A DNA stretch of 64,000 nucleotides from Anaerolineae bacterium. GTDB lineage: Bacteria > Chloroflexota > Anaerolineae > 4572-78 > J111. Positions 17,844 to 26,752 of the stretch are shown here, in pieces. The stretch is taken from positions 1 through 64,000 of the forward strand of contig JAHDWA010000031.1 of assembly GCA_023382535.1 (NCBI GenBank), read 5' to 3'. The translations under genes were made by a program, and so were the position numbers. Below the pieces are notes generated by a model, which was not told the origin of the DNA, searched no databases, and saw only the letters and a program-made list of their open reading frames with translations. The stretch's first letter is position 1; the number at the start of each line of letters is the position of its first letter.

Positions 17844-17944
17844 CAGGTCACAGGTTACAAGTTGCAGGTGAAAGCTAGCAGATAGTGAATAACCGGGCTG
17901 ACCATTGACTATTGACCATTGATTGTTAATTATTGATTGTTAGT
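17844..17944. repeat. STRR-like composite repeat before the glycosyltransferase
   Basis: The first part (17844-17875) is a set of AGGTCACAGGTTACAAGTTGCAGG words shared in pieces with 25111, 35028 and 52919. The second part (17898-17944) is a run of GACCATTGACTATT and GATTGTTAATTATT units. It occupies the whole gap upstream of the glycosyltransferase and displaces any normal ribosome binding site. Confidence 0.65.
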
Positions 17945-19258
17945 ATGTACCATTCGATTCTACGCCCCGGAGGGCAGCGCCAACTGAAAAATATCGGTGA
18001 AGCTGATCTGGTAATTGGTTTGCCGACTTTCAAAAATGCGCCGGCTGCGGCCCATGTTGCCCGCGCCGCTCTGACAGGCGCCCGCCATTATTACCCGGCC
18101 CTGCGGACAGTTCTGATCAATGCGGACGCCGGCCATGAAACGGCGACGCGCCGGGCGGTTGCTGCCCAGGCGGCCAGCAATGGGTCTCGAGACATTGTCG
18201 TCACAGGCCGGTATGAAGGCTTGCTGGGGCAGGGCAGCGCCACTGCCGCCGTCCTCGATGCGGCGCTGGCCCTGGACGCCAAAGTCATCGTGATTTTGGA
18301 CAGCCAGACACGAACTGTTACTCCTAATTGGCTGGCCGGGCTGGCCCATTTGATCCTGGAAGATAAGGCCGACCTGGTTGCCTCACGGTATCGCTGGTCT
18401 CTGCCTTACGGCGCTTTGAGTGATTTGATTGTCTACCCGCTCTTTCGGGCCTTATGGGGCCGGAGTGTGCGCCATCCTGCTGCGCCTGATTTTGCCCTCT
18501 CCCCGCGCTTGGCAACGGCGGTCCTGGACGAAGATATTTGGGAAACCGAGGTGGCTACATTTGGCCTGCCCCCCTGGTTGGCTACCTATGCAGTTTTAGG
18601 CCCTTGGCGAGTGGCCCAGTCAGCTTTGGGTGAAAAACAGGTATTTCCCGTTTTGCCTTCTGCTCCCACCCGCCAGGCCGAGCAGAGAGCGGTTCAACGC
18701 CAGGCAGCACAGTGGCAAACTCAATTTCAAATGGTGGTCAGCACCATGCTGCGCCTGGTTTATGATTACCGGCAGCACTGGCTCGATGTGTCAACATTTG
18801 ACTCTATCTCGACATTGACCGAATTTGTTTCCCCTTTGTCCTCCTCTGCAGCCAGCTCCCTTGCCGCATCTGAAGTAGACCCGGCGCCCCTGCTGGACGA
18901 TTTGGCCCTGGGCTGGATGGAGTACCGGCTGTTGTGGCAGCAGATATTAACTCCAACAAATCTGGCTTCGATTGAAGCTTTAGCTGCCCTTCCCCCCGAT
19001 CGCTTCTACTTCCCGGCTGATTTGTGGGCCCGGATTGTTTATGACTTTGCCGTTGTTTTTAACAAAGGGGAGTGTGATCCGAGCCAGGTTGTCAGTTCAC
19101 TCTGGCCGCTTTACCAGGGCCGCCTGGCTGCATTTGGCCAAGAAGTGGCCGGTTTGTCGGTGGTAGGCTACGAAGGTACCGTCGCTGCTCAGGCGGTCGA
19201 GTTTGAAGAAACCCGGTCTTATTTGAAGGACCGTTGGCAGGCCTACCAGTCTGTCTAA
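17945..19258 (+). CDS. Glucosylglycerate/mannosylglycerate-synthase-like glycosyltransferase with altered DxD
   Basis: 437 residues from the ATG at 17945 (a TTG lies 12 bases upstream). The GT-A domain resembles the GpgS/glucosylglycerate synthase group: ADLVIGLPTFKNAPA, LINADAGHETAT, VIVILDSQTRTVTPNWL, YPLFRALWGRSVRHP, then a helical C-terminal part. In the family as I know it the metal site reads DSD; here it is DSQ, and the usual PIGGDFG reads PAAPDFA, so activity may be lost or changed. Family knowledge suggests transfer of a sugar to glycerate or 3-phosphoglycerate. It lies between glycerate 2-kinase and a phosphohexomutase, which fits compatible-solute synthesis. Assignment to subfamily is inference. 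Confidence 0.6.
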   Translation: MYHSILRPGGQRQLKNIGEADLVIGLPTFKNAPAAAHVARAALTGARHYYPALRTVLINADAGHETATRRAVAAQAASNGSRDIVVTGRYEGLLGQGSATAAVLDAALALDAKVIVILDSQTRTVTPNWLAGLAHLILEDKADLVASRYRWSLPYGALSDLIVYPLFRALWGRSVRHPAAPDFALSPRLATAVLDEDIWETEVATFGLPPWLATYAVLGPWRVAQSALGEKQVFPVLPSAPTRQAEQRAVQRQAAQWQTQFQMVVSTMLRLVYDYRQHWLDVSTFDSISTLTEFVSPLSSSAASSLAASEVDPAPLLDDLALGWMEYRLLWQQILTPTNLASIEALAALPPDRFYFPADLWARIVYDFAVVFNKGECDPSQVVSSLWPLYQGRLAAFGQEVAGLSVVGYEGTVAAQAVEFEETRSYLKDRWQAYQSV

Positions 19259-19343
19259 AACGTGAAGCCTGAGATCTCTGAGTGAAATAAATACACCTTC
19301 GTTAATAAGCCGTTACGTTTTGCGGGTTACGTATCACGAAACC
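19257..19343. repeat. STRR-like ACGTGA / GTTACGTTT words
   Basis: AAAACGTGA near 19257 and CGTTACGTTTTGCGGGTTACGTATCACG near the right end are complementary words in inverted orientation. The same pair (AAAACGTGAGACG and GTTACGTTTTACGC) occurs at 37411-37474. The arms overlap the glycosyltransferase stop. Confidence 0.5.
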
Positions 19344-19378
19344 AAATAATTGCTACTATATAAGAGGAGATTTCACCT

Positions 19379-20809
19379 ATGACCATTCGCTTTGGCACTG
19401 ACGGCTGGCGAGCTGTTATCGCTGAGACCTTTACCTTTGAAAATGTACGCCTGGTAAGCCAGGCCGTGGCCAGCTATTTACTGGATGCCGCTGAACCGGA
19501 CAGGCCCCTGGAGATAGTAATTGGTTTTGATACCCGCTTCCTCTCGGATCGCTTTGCGGCCGAGGTAGCCAGAGTCATGGCTGCCAATGGCATTACCGCT
19601 TACCTGGCCCGTGCTGATGCCCCTACCCCGGCTATCAGTTACAATATTGTTCACAAAAAAGCAGCTGGCGGAGTGATGATTACGGCCAGTCACAACCCGC
19701 CGCGCTACAACGGCTTTAAGGTTAAAGCCGCTTATGGGGGATCAGCTCCCAGGCATCAAACCCAGGCGATTGCCCAAAAACTCTATTCCGTTCACGAGCC
19801 GCACGGGGTCAACCTGATGGACTTTAAGCTGGCCGAAGAGCGGGGCTTGATTCGCAAATTTGACCCTGCCTGGCCCTATTATGAACATCTGACGACCAAC
19901 CTGGTTAATATGGATATTATCTCCAACGGGGAACTGAAAGTAGTGGTCGACTCGATGTATGGAGCAGGGCGTGGCGTCTTCCGAGAAATTTTATCGCGGA
20001 CTCATACAAGAATCCACGAACTACACAGCGACCGTAACCCCGGCTTTGGGGGAATTCACCCCGAGCCGCTGGGTAAAAACCTCCGCGAGTTAATCAGTAT
20101 GGTGCAGACCGAAAATGCCTATTTGGGCCTGGCTACCGATGGCGACGCCGACCGCATCGGCGCGGTGGACGAAAGAGGCAATTTTGTTGATCCTCATACG
20201 ATTATGGCCCTCTCGGTGCGCTACCTGGTCGAGAAGCGGAAGATGAGCGGGGCGATTGCCAAAACTATCAGCAGTACGCTCCTGCTCAATCGTATGGCCA
20301 AAAAATATGGGCTGGTTCTGCATGAAACTCCGGTCGGCTTTGACGGCATCGCCCAGCTCATGCTGAATGACGATGTGCTGCTGGGGGGCGAGGAGTCCGG
20401 CGGCATGAGCATCAAAGGCCACATTCCCGAAGGCGATGGGATCTTGATGGGCTTGCTGCTGCTTGAGATTGTGGCCGAGGCCGGCGTCTCTCTAACGGAG
20501 TTAATTGCCGATTTGCAGCGAACTTTTGGACCTACCTGTTACGAACGCCATGATATCCACCTGAAAAATCCTGTTTCCAAAGAGGATATGGTCAAGCGCC
20601 TGGTGGAACTGGCTCCAGCCCAGCTTGCCGGTGAAAGTGTGGTTAAGGTAGACAGCTATGATGGGGTCAAGTATCACCTGGCTGACGATAGCTGGCTGCT
20701 GATTCGCCCTTCTGGCACCGAGCCGCTGTTGCGTGTCTACGCCGAGGCAGGCAGTGAAAAGGCGGTAAAGACGATGCTACAAAAAGGGAAAGAATTGGCC
20801 GGAGTGTAA
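19379..20809 (+). CDS. Phosphoglucomutase/phosphomannomutase
   Basis: 476 residues of the alpha-D-phosphohexomutase family. Phosphate-carrying S104 lies in ITASHNPPRYNGFK, the metal loop is LATDGDADRIGAVD, the sugar loop is GGEESGGMSIKGHIP, and the phosphate-binding end is LLIRPSGTEPLLRVYAEAG. It interconverts hexose 1- and 6-phosphates in the cytoplasm, supplying glucose-1-phosphate for glycogen or activated sugars. Whether glucose or mannose is preferred cannot be decided. It follows the glycosyltransferase and has a clear GAGGAG site before the ATG. Its stop lies 4 bp from the stop of the convergent peptidase gene. Confidence 0.93.
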   Translation: MTIRFGTDGWRAVIAETFTFENVRLVSQAVASYLLDAAEPDRPLEIVIGFDTRFLSDRFAAEVARVMAANGITAYLARADAPTPAISYNIVHKKAAGGVMITASHNPPRYNGFKVKAAYGGSAPRHQTQAIAQKLYSVHEPHGVNLMDFKLAEERGLIRKFDPAWPYYEHLTTNLVNMDIISNGELKVVVDSMYGAGRGVFREILSRTHTRIHELHSDRNPGFGGIHPEPLGKNLRELISMVQTENAYLGLATDGDADRIGAVDERGNFVDPHTIMALSVRYLVEKRKMSGAIAKTISSTLLLNRMAKKYGLVLHETPVGFDGIAQLMLNDDVLLGGEESGGMSIKGHIPEGDGILMGLLLLEIVAEAGVSLTELIADLQRTFGPTCYERHDIHLKNPVSKEDMVKRLVELAPAQLAGESVVKVDSYDGVKYHLADDSWLLIRPSGTEPLLRVYAEAGSEKAVKTMLQKGKELAGV

Positions 20810-20813
20810 AAAT

Positions 20814-22031
20814 CTACGGTAAAATCCCGATGGGATTGCGTACCACCGTGTTCTGACGAATTTCAAAATGAAGGTGCGGGCCGGTGGCGTTGCCGGTGTT
20901 GCCCATCTCACCGATCTGCTGGCCCTGGGCCACATTATCGCCCACGTTCACGTAAATGGAGTTGAGGTGGGCATATAGGGTTTGATAGCCGTTACCGTGA
21001 TCAATGACGATGTGATAACCGTAGCCAACATTGCTCCAACCCGCTACAATGACGTAGCCGGAATCGCCGGCCAGCACCGGCGCGCCAATGTAGGCGGCAA
21101 TATCAACGGCCGGGTGCCAGGGGAAGAAGCCTTGATAAATTGTGCCGCTGGCCGGCCAGGCAAATGTGCCGGTTCCTTCATTGGCCCCTTCGGGGATTTC
21201 GCCGGTGTAGTAGGCTACCACCGTCCGGGGAATAAAGGGCTTGCTGCCGCCCGGCACCACCAGCCACTGTCCCGGCGTTATCACTGGATTATCCGGGTCA
21301 AGCTCGTTGAGCGAGTAATTTAAAATAGCGGAAGCATCTACCTTGAAGGTGTCGGCAATGCCTTGCAACGTATCGCCTTCACCGACCTGATGGTAAACGC
21401 CGTTAGTCGGCAAGATGGTTAACTGTTGGCCTATACTCAATAAGTCTGGTGCTTTTTCCAGGTCCGGGTTGGACCACATAATGGTTTCCGGGTCCAGGCC
21501 AAATTTGCCGGCAATACCGTAGATCGTATCACCGCTTTGCACTTCGTAGGTAGAAATTTGTTCGCGAGCGCGTTCGGGGATGATGGTGTGAGGCACTGCC
21601 GCTGAGACCAGGACATCGTCCAGGAAATCATTCAACTGGCTGGGCAAGGTTAGCGGAGCACCCGTTTCTTCGTCAACACTGGGGGCCGCCGTAATAGGAT
21701 CAATGGGGGCGGTCTGTTGAAGGGGTCGCAGCGCGCTAATCCGGCCCAACTGGATTTGCATACTACCCACAGCGAGAGTCAGGGCTACCAGTAAAATTAC
21801 GATGAGGTGGGCCGAGGTGCGGCTAAAGAGTGCTTCACTGCTGGCAGAATTTTTGAGCCAATAGGAAGTTATTTCGACCATCCGAATAAGATTGAACTGG
21901 GGTGGATTAACCAGACCGGCCAGGCTGGATACGCCGGAGGCATCAGGTACAGCCTGGGCTGGCGGAGTCGTTGGAGAACTGCTCTTGGGATACTTTTTGC
22001 TAAGCGGTTGCTGCATACCTTTAGACGACAA
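20814..22031 (-). CDS. LysM and M23 peptidase domain cell-wall hydrolase
   Basis: 405 residues. A Pro/Ser-rich cytoplasmic start is followed by one membrane helix near residues 70-90 (LIVILLVALTLAVGSMQI). Two LysM domains follow (YEVQSGDTIYGIAGKFGL and YHQVGEGDTLQGIADTFKV). The C-terminal M23 domain has HPAVDIAAYIGAPV, YGYHIVIDHGNGYQTLYAHL and GPHLHFEIRQ, so the zinc ligands (H/D and HxH) are present. It should bind and cleave peptidoglycan cross-links outside the membrane, or activate amidases as in EnvC-type proteins. It starts just downstream of the rho terminator. Confidence 0.92.
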   Translation of the reverse strand: MSSKGMQQPLSKKYPKSSSPTTPPAQAVPDASGVSSLAGLVNPPQFNLIRMVEITSYWLKNSASSEALFSRTSAHLIVILLVALTLAVGSMQIQLGRISALRPLQQTAPIDPITAAPSVDEETGAPLTLPSQLNDFLDDVLVSAAVPHTIIPERAREQISTYEVQSGDTIYGIAGKFGLDPETIMWSNPDLEKAPDLLSIGQQLTILPTNGVYHQVGEGDTLQGIADTFKVDASAILNYSLNELDPDNPVITPGQWLVVPGGSKPFIPRTVVAYYTGEIPEGANEGTGTFAWPASGTIYQGFFPWHPAVDIAAYIGAPVLAGDSGYVIVAGWSNVGYGYHIVIDHGNGYQTLYAHLNSIYVNVGDNVAQGQQIGEMGNTGNATGPHLHFEIRQNTVVRNPIGILP

Positions 22032-22086
22032 GCATTCTACGCAACATTGCCTAGGCAGATTTGCCTAAATAGTCGGCCTAAACACA

Positions 22087-22116
22087 AAAGAGGTCCGCAT
22101 GATAGCGGACCTCTTT
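22087..22116 (-). terminator. Intrinsic terminator after rho
   Basis: Perfect 12-bp stem AAAGAGGTCCGC/GCGGACCTCTTT with loop ATGATA. The minus strand continues with TTTTG after the stem. It lies 31 bp past the rho stop, so the gene for Rho itself ends at a Rho-independent site. Confidence 0.85.
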
Positions 22117-22146
22117 CAATATGTCAAATAGCTGACGGTCGTAGGA

Positions 22147-23400
22147 TCAATAAATCTCTTTATTGAGGGTAGCTAAAAATTCGGCGTTGTTGTCGGTTTT
22201 AGGCAGGCGCTCCAAAATCATTTCGGTCGCTTCGGAACCGCCGCCAACAGCGGTAATCATCCGGCGCAGAGTCCAAACTTTGGCCAGGTCTTCGGGGGGT
22301 AACAACAAATCTTCGCGGCGAGTGCTGGAACGCTCAATGTCAATGGCCGGGAAGAAGCGCCGTTCGGCCAACTTGCGGCTGAGGTGCATTTCCATGTTGC
22401 CTGTCCCCTTGAACTCTTCGTAGATCACGTCGTCCATGCGGCTGCCAGTATCTACCAGACAGGTGGCAATAATGGTCAGGCTGCCTCCTTCTTCAATATT
22501 ACGGGCAGCGCCAAAGAAACGCTTGGGCGGGTACAGAGCTGCCGGATCAATACCGCCGGATAAGGTTCGGCCGCTAGGCGGCACGACCAGGTTGTAGGCC
22601 CGAGCCAGGCGAGTGAGCGAATCCATCAGGATAACCACATCCCGCCCGCCTTCGACCAGGCGTTTAGCTTTGGCCAGGGCCATTTCAGCTACACGGGTTT
22701 GGTCAGATTCGGGATCGTCAAAGGTAGCAGCCATCACCTCGGCATCCACCGAGCGGTCCATGTCAGTGACTTCTTCAGGACGCTCGCCAATCAGCACGAC
22801 CATCATATGTACATCCTGGTAATTGGCACTGATGCCATTGGCAATCTGCTTGAGAATGGTCGTCTTGCCGGCCTTGGGCGGCGAAACAATCAGGCCGCGC
22901 TGGCCCCGGCCAATGGGGGCTAGGATGTCTAAGAGCCGGGTAGACAGAATATCTTTCTGCGTTTCCAATCTAAGCCGCTGGTGTGGGAAAATAGGGGTAA
23001 GCCGCTCAAAGATCGGACGCTGTTTGGCCGTTTCCGGGTCAAGCCCATTGACGGCCTCGACGCGCAGCAGGCCAAAATACTTCTCGGTATCTTTGGGCGG
23101 GCGCACCTGCCCGATAACCATGTCGCCGGTACGCAAGCCGAAGCGCCGGATTTGACTCTGCGAGACGTAAATATCGTCCGGGCCAGGCAACAAGTCTACC
23201 GAGCGTAGAAAACCAATACCGTCCTGGATAATTTCGAGCACGCCGCCGCCAAAGATAAACCCCTGCGTTTCGGCATTGTTTTTAAGAATTTTGAGAACGA
23301 GATCGTCCTTTTTAAGCTTACTGTAGCCGGAAATTTCAAATTCCCTGGCCAAACCGCGTAGTTCGTCAAGGGTTTTGGCCTCTAGTTGAGCCATGTTCAT
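22147..23400 (-). CDS. rho: Transcription termination factor Rho
   Basis: 417 residues, the usual length. The N-terminal Rho-N helical domain ([20 protein letters not shown]) is followed by the OB-type RNA-binding domain ([35 protein letters not shown]). The ATPase core has Walker A PPKAGKT at residues 174-180, [14 protein letters not shown], Walker [17 protein letters not shown] and the R-loop region [13 protein letters not shown]. It is the hexameric RNA helicase that ends untranslated transcripts. The ATG at 23400 has an AGGAG site. A near-perfect promoter lies about 520 nt upstream, leaving a long leader. Confidence 0.97.
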   Translation of the reverse strand: MNMAQLEAKTLDELRGLAREFEISGYSKLKKDDLVLKILKNNAETQGFIFGGGVLEIIQDGIGFLRSVDLLPGPDDIYVSQSQIRRFGLRTGDMVIGQVRPPKDTEKYFGLLRVEAVNGLDPETAKQRPIFERLTPIFPHQRLRLETQKDILSTRLLDILAPIGRGQRGLIVSPPKAGKTTILKQIANGISANYQDVHMMVVLIGERPEEVTDMDRSVDAEVMAATFDDPESDQTRVAEMALAKAKRLVEGGRDVVILMDSLTRLARAYNLVVPPSGRTLSGGIDPAALYPPKRFFGAARNIEEGGSLTIIATCLVDTGSRMDDVIYEEFKGTGNMEMHLSRKLAERRFFPAIDIERSSTRREDLLLPPEDLAKVWTLRRMITAVGGGSEATEMILERLPKTDNNAEFLATLNKEIY

Positions 23401-23923
23401 AGTAAAAGCTCCTAAAGTGATTGCATAAAGTATAAGTGCTAATAGGGATTATTTTTGAGCAAACGGATAATAGACTGAGATCAATGAAGATCGAGCCTGT
23501 CAGCTTTAGCCTGGGACAAGTACCCCCCATACCAAAATTAGGGTTGCTGAATTTACTTATTGCCTGATTGGATCGTGCTTTTTTAGCCTGCCTGATGAGG
23601 GCAGTAGCCAAAAGGACGAGTATCGTTAAAAACTGCTTTAAAGTGGCGTCCTGGTTAGAATGACTGGCAAGTCAAAGATAGATGACAAAATTTAATTACA
23701 GAGAAAAGCGCAATTTTATTAAGGGTTCTAGGTTTTTTAATTTATATGGATTTATACGCTATAGTAAGCCCGATTTAGTGGTAATTTAGGGGACGCGGCT
23801 AGAATTATCTGCTTTATAGATTGTTTTAGAGAAACTGGATTTTTAAGTTTTGCCTTGAGGGGGTAGGGTTAAAATTGCCCGAAACCGCGCGGAGACAATC
23901 TTATACATCAGATTTCGTCAGAG
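23401..23923 (-). promoter_or_regulatory. Long 5' leader of rho
   Basis: From the predicted start near 23917 to the rho ATG there are about 515 nt without a convincing gene. The stretch is clearly more AT-rich than the flanking genes. No riboswitch class is recognised. Rho is autoregulated through its leader in well-studied bacteria, so this region is a candidate for the same, but no specific site can be assigned by eye. Confidence 0.5.
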
Positions 23924-23952
23924 ATTATAGCATCTTTCAATTAGGTCGTCAA
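23924..23952 (-). promoter_or_regulatory. Sigma70-type promoter of rho
   Basis: Minus strand: TTGACG, a 17-bp spacer, TATAAT, with TGC immediately before the -10. It is one of the best consensus promoters in the window. Confidence 0.78.
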
Positions 23953-24002
23953 CTTATTTGAGGGTAGTTTTTGAATGATTTTGCAACCGGGTCCTTGAAT
24001 AT

Positions 24003-24040
24003 TAATCTGGTTCCCAAACCTCAGTTTGGGAACCAGATTA
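24003..24040 (-). terminator. Perfect 17-bp hairpin after gapA
   Basis: A 17-base arm (24003-24019, centred on GGTTCCCAAAC) and its exact complement (24024-24040) are separated by loop CTCA, 17 bp past the gapA stop. There is no T-run on the minus strand, so it may be a terminator of the hairpin-only type or an mRNA-protecting structure. Confidence 0.65.
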
Positions 24041-24056
24041 GAGATAGATATTCTGC

Positions 24057-25103
<1,047 letters not shown>

Positions 25104-25110
25104 TTAATTT

Positions 25111-25205
25111 GCAAAGTAGCAAGTTGCAGAGTAGCAGGGTAACAGATCGCAAAATATTGTTTGAGACCTGCTACCCTGCTACCTGATACCCTACTCTGTG
25201 GCCTG
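25111..25205. repeat. Composite STRR-like inverted repeat (GTAGCAAGTTGCAG words)
   Basis: The left arm (25111-25150) contains GTAGCAAGTTGCAG and GTAGCAGGGTAACAG. The right arm (25163-25205) holds the complements (CCTGCTACCCTGCTACC, CCCTACTCTGTGGCC). It is closely related to the repeats at 35028 and 52919. It lies between yvcK and gapA and would form a long imperfect stem in the shared transcript. Confidence 0.78.
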
Positions 25206-26489
25206 TCACTTAAATTTCTTATACCAACTCATTAATTCATCGGCTAGTTTGACCGGGTCGTGACGCCAGGGGTGTTGTTCGTCAACTACGTCGGCGGCGA
25301 TGACGGCGTAGCGGTTATCGCTGGGAGGAATGGGCAAGATAGCTTGCAGGTGGCTCATGTCTTCGGGAACGGAGTGAGCGAGATTGTTATTTGCCAGAAC
25401 AAAATTGAAACTGAGGTTAGCATGAGCTTCGATGGCCTGCACATGATCATCCAGCGAGTAGCCATCGGTTTCACCCGGCTGTGTGGCGACATTACAAATA
25501 TAAATTTTGGGTGCGCTGCTGGCGCGAATGGCTGCGGCAATTTCAGCCACCAGTAAATTGGGAATAACACTGGTGTAGAGACTGCCCGGCCCGGCGACAA
25601 TGAGATCGGCGCTTAAGAGAGCTTGCAGCGCCGGTGGAAAGGCGTGCGGCGTGTCCGGCTCAAGATAGACCCGCTCGATCGGTAACTTGGCCGCAGGAAT
25701 AGCGCTTTCGCCTTCAACCTTGCGGGTTTGGGTGCCTTCGTTAACTTCGGCCATGAGGATTACATTTTCCAGGGTACTCGGTAAAATTGTCCCCCGGATA
25801 TTGAGAACGCGACCGCTCTCATAGAGGGCCTTCTCAAATGTGCCGGTCACCCCGGCCATAGCCGTGATGAACAGGTTGCCAAAGCTGTGTCCCTCTAAAC
25901 CCTGCCCGCTGCGAAAACGATACTGAAAAAGCTGGGTCGTCAGCGCCTCGTCGTCGGCCAGGGCGGCAATGCAGTTGCGAAAATCGCCGGGAGGCAGCAC
26001 CCCCAGCTCCCGCCGGAGTTTGCCGGAAGAGCCGCCATCATCGGCCACGGTGACAAGGGCAATGATGTTATCGGTATGGCGTTTTAACCCGCGCAAGAGA
26101 ATGCTCAGGCCGGTGCCCCCGCCAATAGCCACTACTTTGGGACCTTGACGCTGCCGCTGCCGGAAGTAAACCTGTTCGGCGACGTAAGCGGCGGTAACTT
26201 TATGGGGCAAAAATGCGCTCAGGAGCGTTTTATTGAGTTGGTAAATACTGAAAGCAACTAAGCCCAGGCCAACCGTGCCAAATAAAGTGGCTCTCAGCCA
26301 GCGCGGCCAACCTTGCAGTAAAAGGAGATGCAGAAAAGAGGGATAGCTGCTTTCAGCGTACAAATCCCGTAAAAATAGGGCAATGCCCAGGGCCAAAATA
26401 ATGACCCCTAACAAGAGTGGCGCCAACCATCGTTTTAGACCAAGGCCGGGGTGAAGCCAGCGCGAAGCAGATTTGAGGCTGGCGAGCAT
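25206..26489 (-). CDS. yvcK: YvcK/CofD-family gluconeogenesis factor with membrane N-terminus
   Basis: 427 residues. Two hydrophobic segments occupy residues 20-42 and about 66-85, then the YvcK domain begins with VVAIGGGTGLSILLRGLK. The VTVADDGGSSGKLRRELG, PPGDFRNCIAALAD and ADLIVAGPGSLYTSVIPNLLV segments are all conserved in this family. In Bacillus and Mycobacterium YvcK binds UDP-sugars and supports growth on gluconeogenic carbon and cell-wall synthesis. The membrane-anchored form is common in Chloroflexota-like bacteria. It shares direction with gapA and has a strong promoter of its own, so joint control of central carbon flow is plausible. Confidence 0.92.
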   Translation of the reverse strand: MLASLKSASRWLHPGLGLKRWLAPLLLGVIILALGIALFLRDLYAESSYPSFLHLLLLQGWPRWLRATLFGTVGLGLVAFSIYQLNKTLLSAFLPHKVTAAYVAEQVYFRQRQRQGPKVVAIGGGTGLSILLRGLKRHTDNIIALVTVADDGGSSGKLRRELGVLPPGDFRNCIAALADDEALTTQLFQYRFRSGQGLEGHSFGNLFITAMAGVTGTFEKALYESGRVLNIRGTILPSTLENVILMAEVNEGTQTRKVEGESAIPAAKLPIERVYLEPDTPHAFPPALQALLSADLIVAGPGSLYTSVIPNLLVAEIAAAIRASSAPKIYICNVATQPGETDGYSLDDHVQAIEAHANLSFNFVLANNNLAHSVPEDMSHLQAILPIPPSDNRYAVIAADVVDEQHPWRHDPVKLADELMSWYKKFK

Positions 26490-26527
26490 CGAGTCTATAC
26501 CTGCTGGTAAGATTTTAATTTGCTGGC

Positions 26528-26556
26528 ATTATAGACGATGTATTTCTGCGAGTCAA
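26528..26556 (-). promoter_or_regulatory. Sigma70-type promoter of yvcK
   Basis: Minus strand: TTGACT, a 17-bp spacer, TATAAT. Transcription would begin near 26521, giving a leader of about 30 nt to the ATG at 26489. Confidence 0.78.
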
Positions 26557-26672
26557 AGGCATTAAATGACCGACTATGAGTATACCCTATAAATCCCCTT
26601 CTTATTAGTGATAAATGTCACTATTAACCCCGCTACATGGCACCTTCCGAAATTTTGATGGCAAAAGATTGG

Positions 26673-26752
26673 TAAGGCGAGGGGAAGGCTGGAAGATTGG
26701 AGACTGGTTTTATTTTTTTCCAGCCTTCAAGTCCTCCCAGTTTCCTGATAAC
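26673..26752. repeat. STRR-like inverted repeat at the glgA 3' end
   Basis: The left arm has GGAAGGCTGG, AAGATTGG and AGACTGG units (26684-26707). The right arm (26721-26746) has the complementary CCAGCCTTC and CCTCCCAGTTTCC. The right arm encodes the last residues of GlgA (GNWEDLKAGKK), so the repeat has apparently reshaped that C-terminus. Confidence 0.6.

Noticed and set aside
23366..23611. Short open frame in the rho leader on the minus strand, overlapping the rho start
   Set aside because: It begins with TTG, has no ribosome site and reads into rho in another frame. It could be a leader peptide but nothing supports it.
25111..25205. Possible CRISPR-like array in the repeat-filled gaps
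   Set aside because: Units are 7-8 bases, degenerate and without unique spacers of constant length. No cas genes are in the window.
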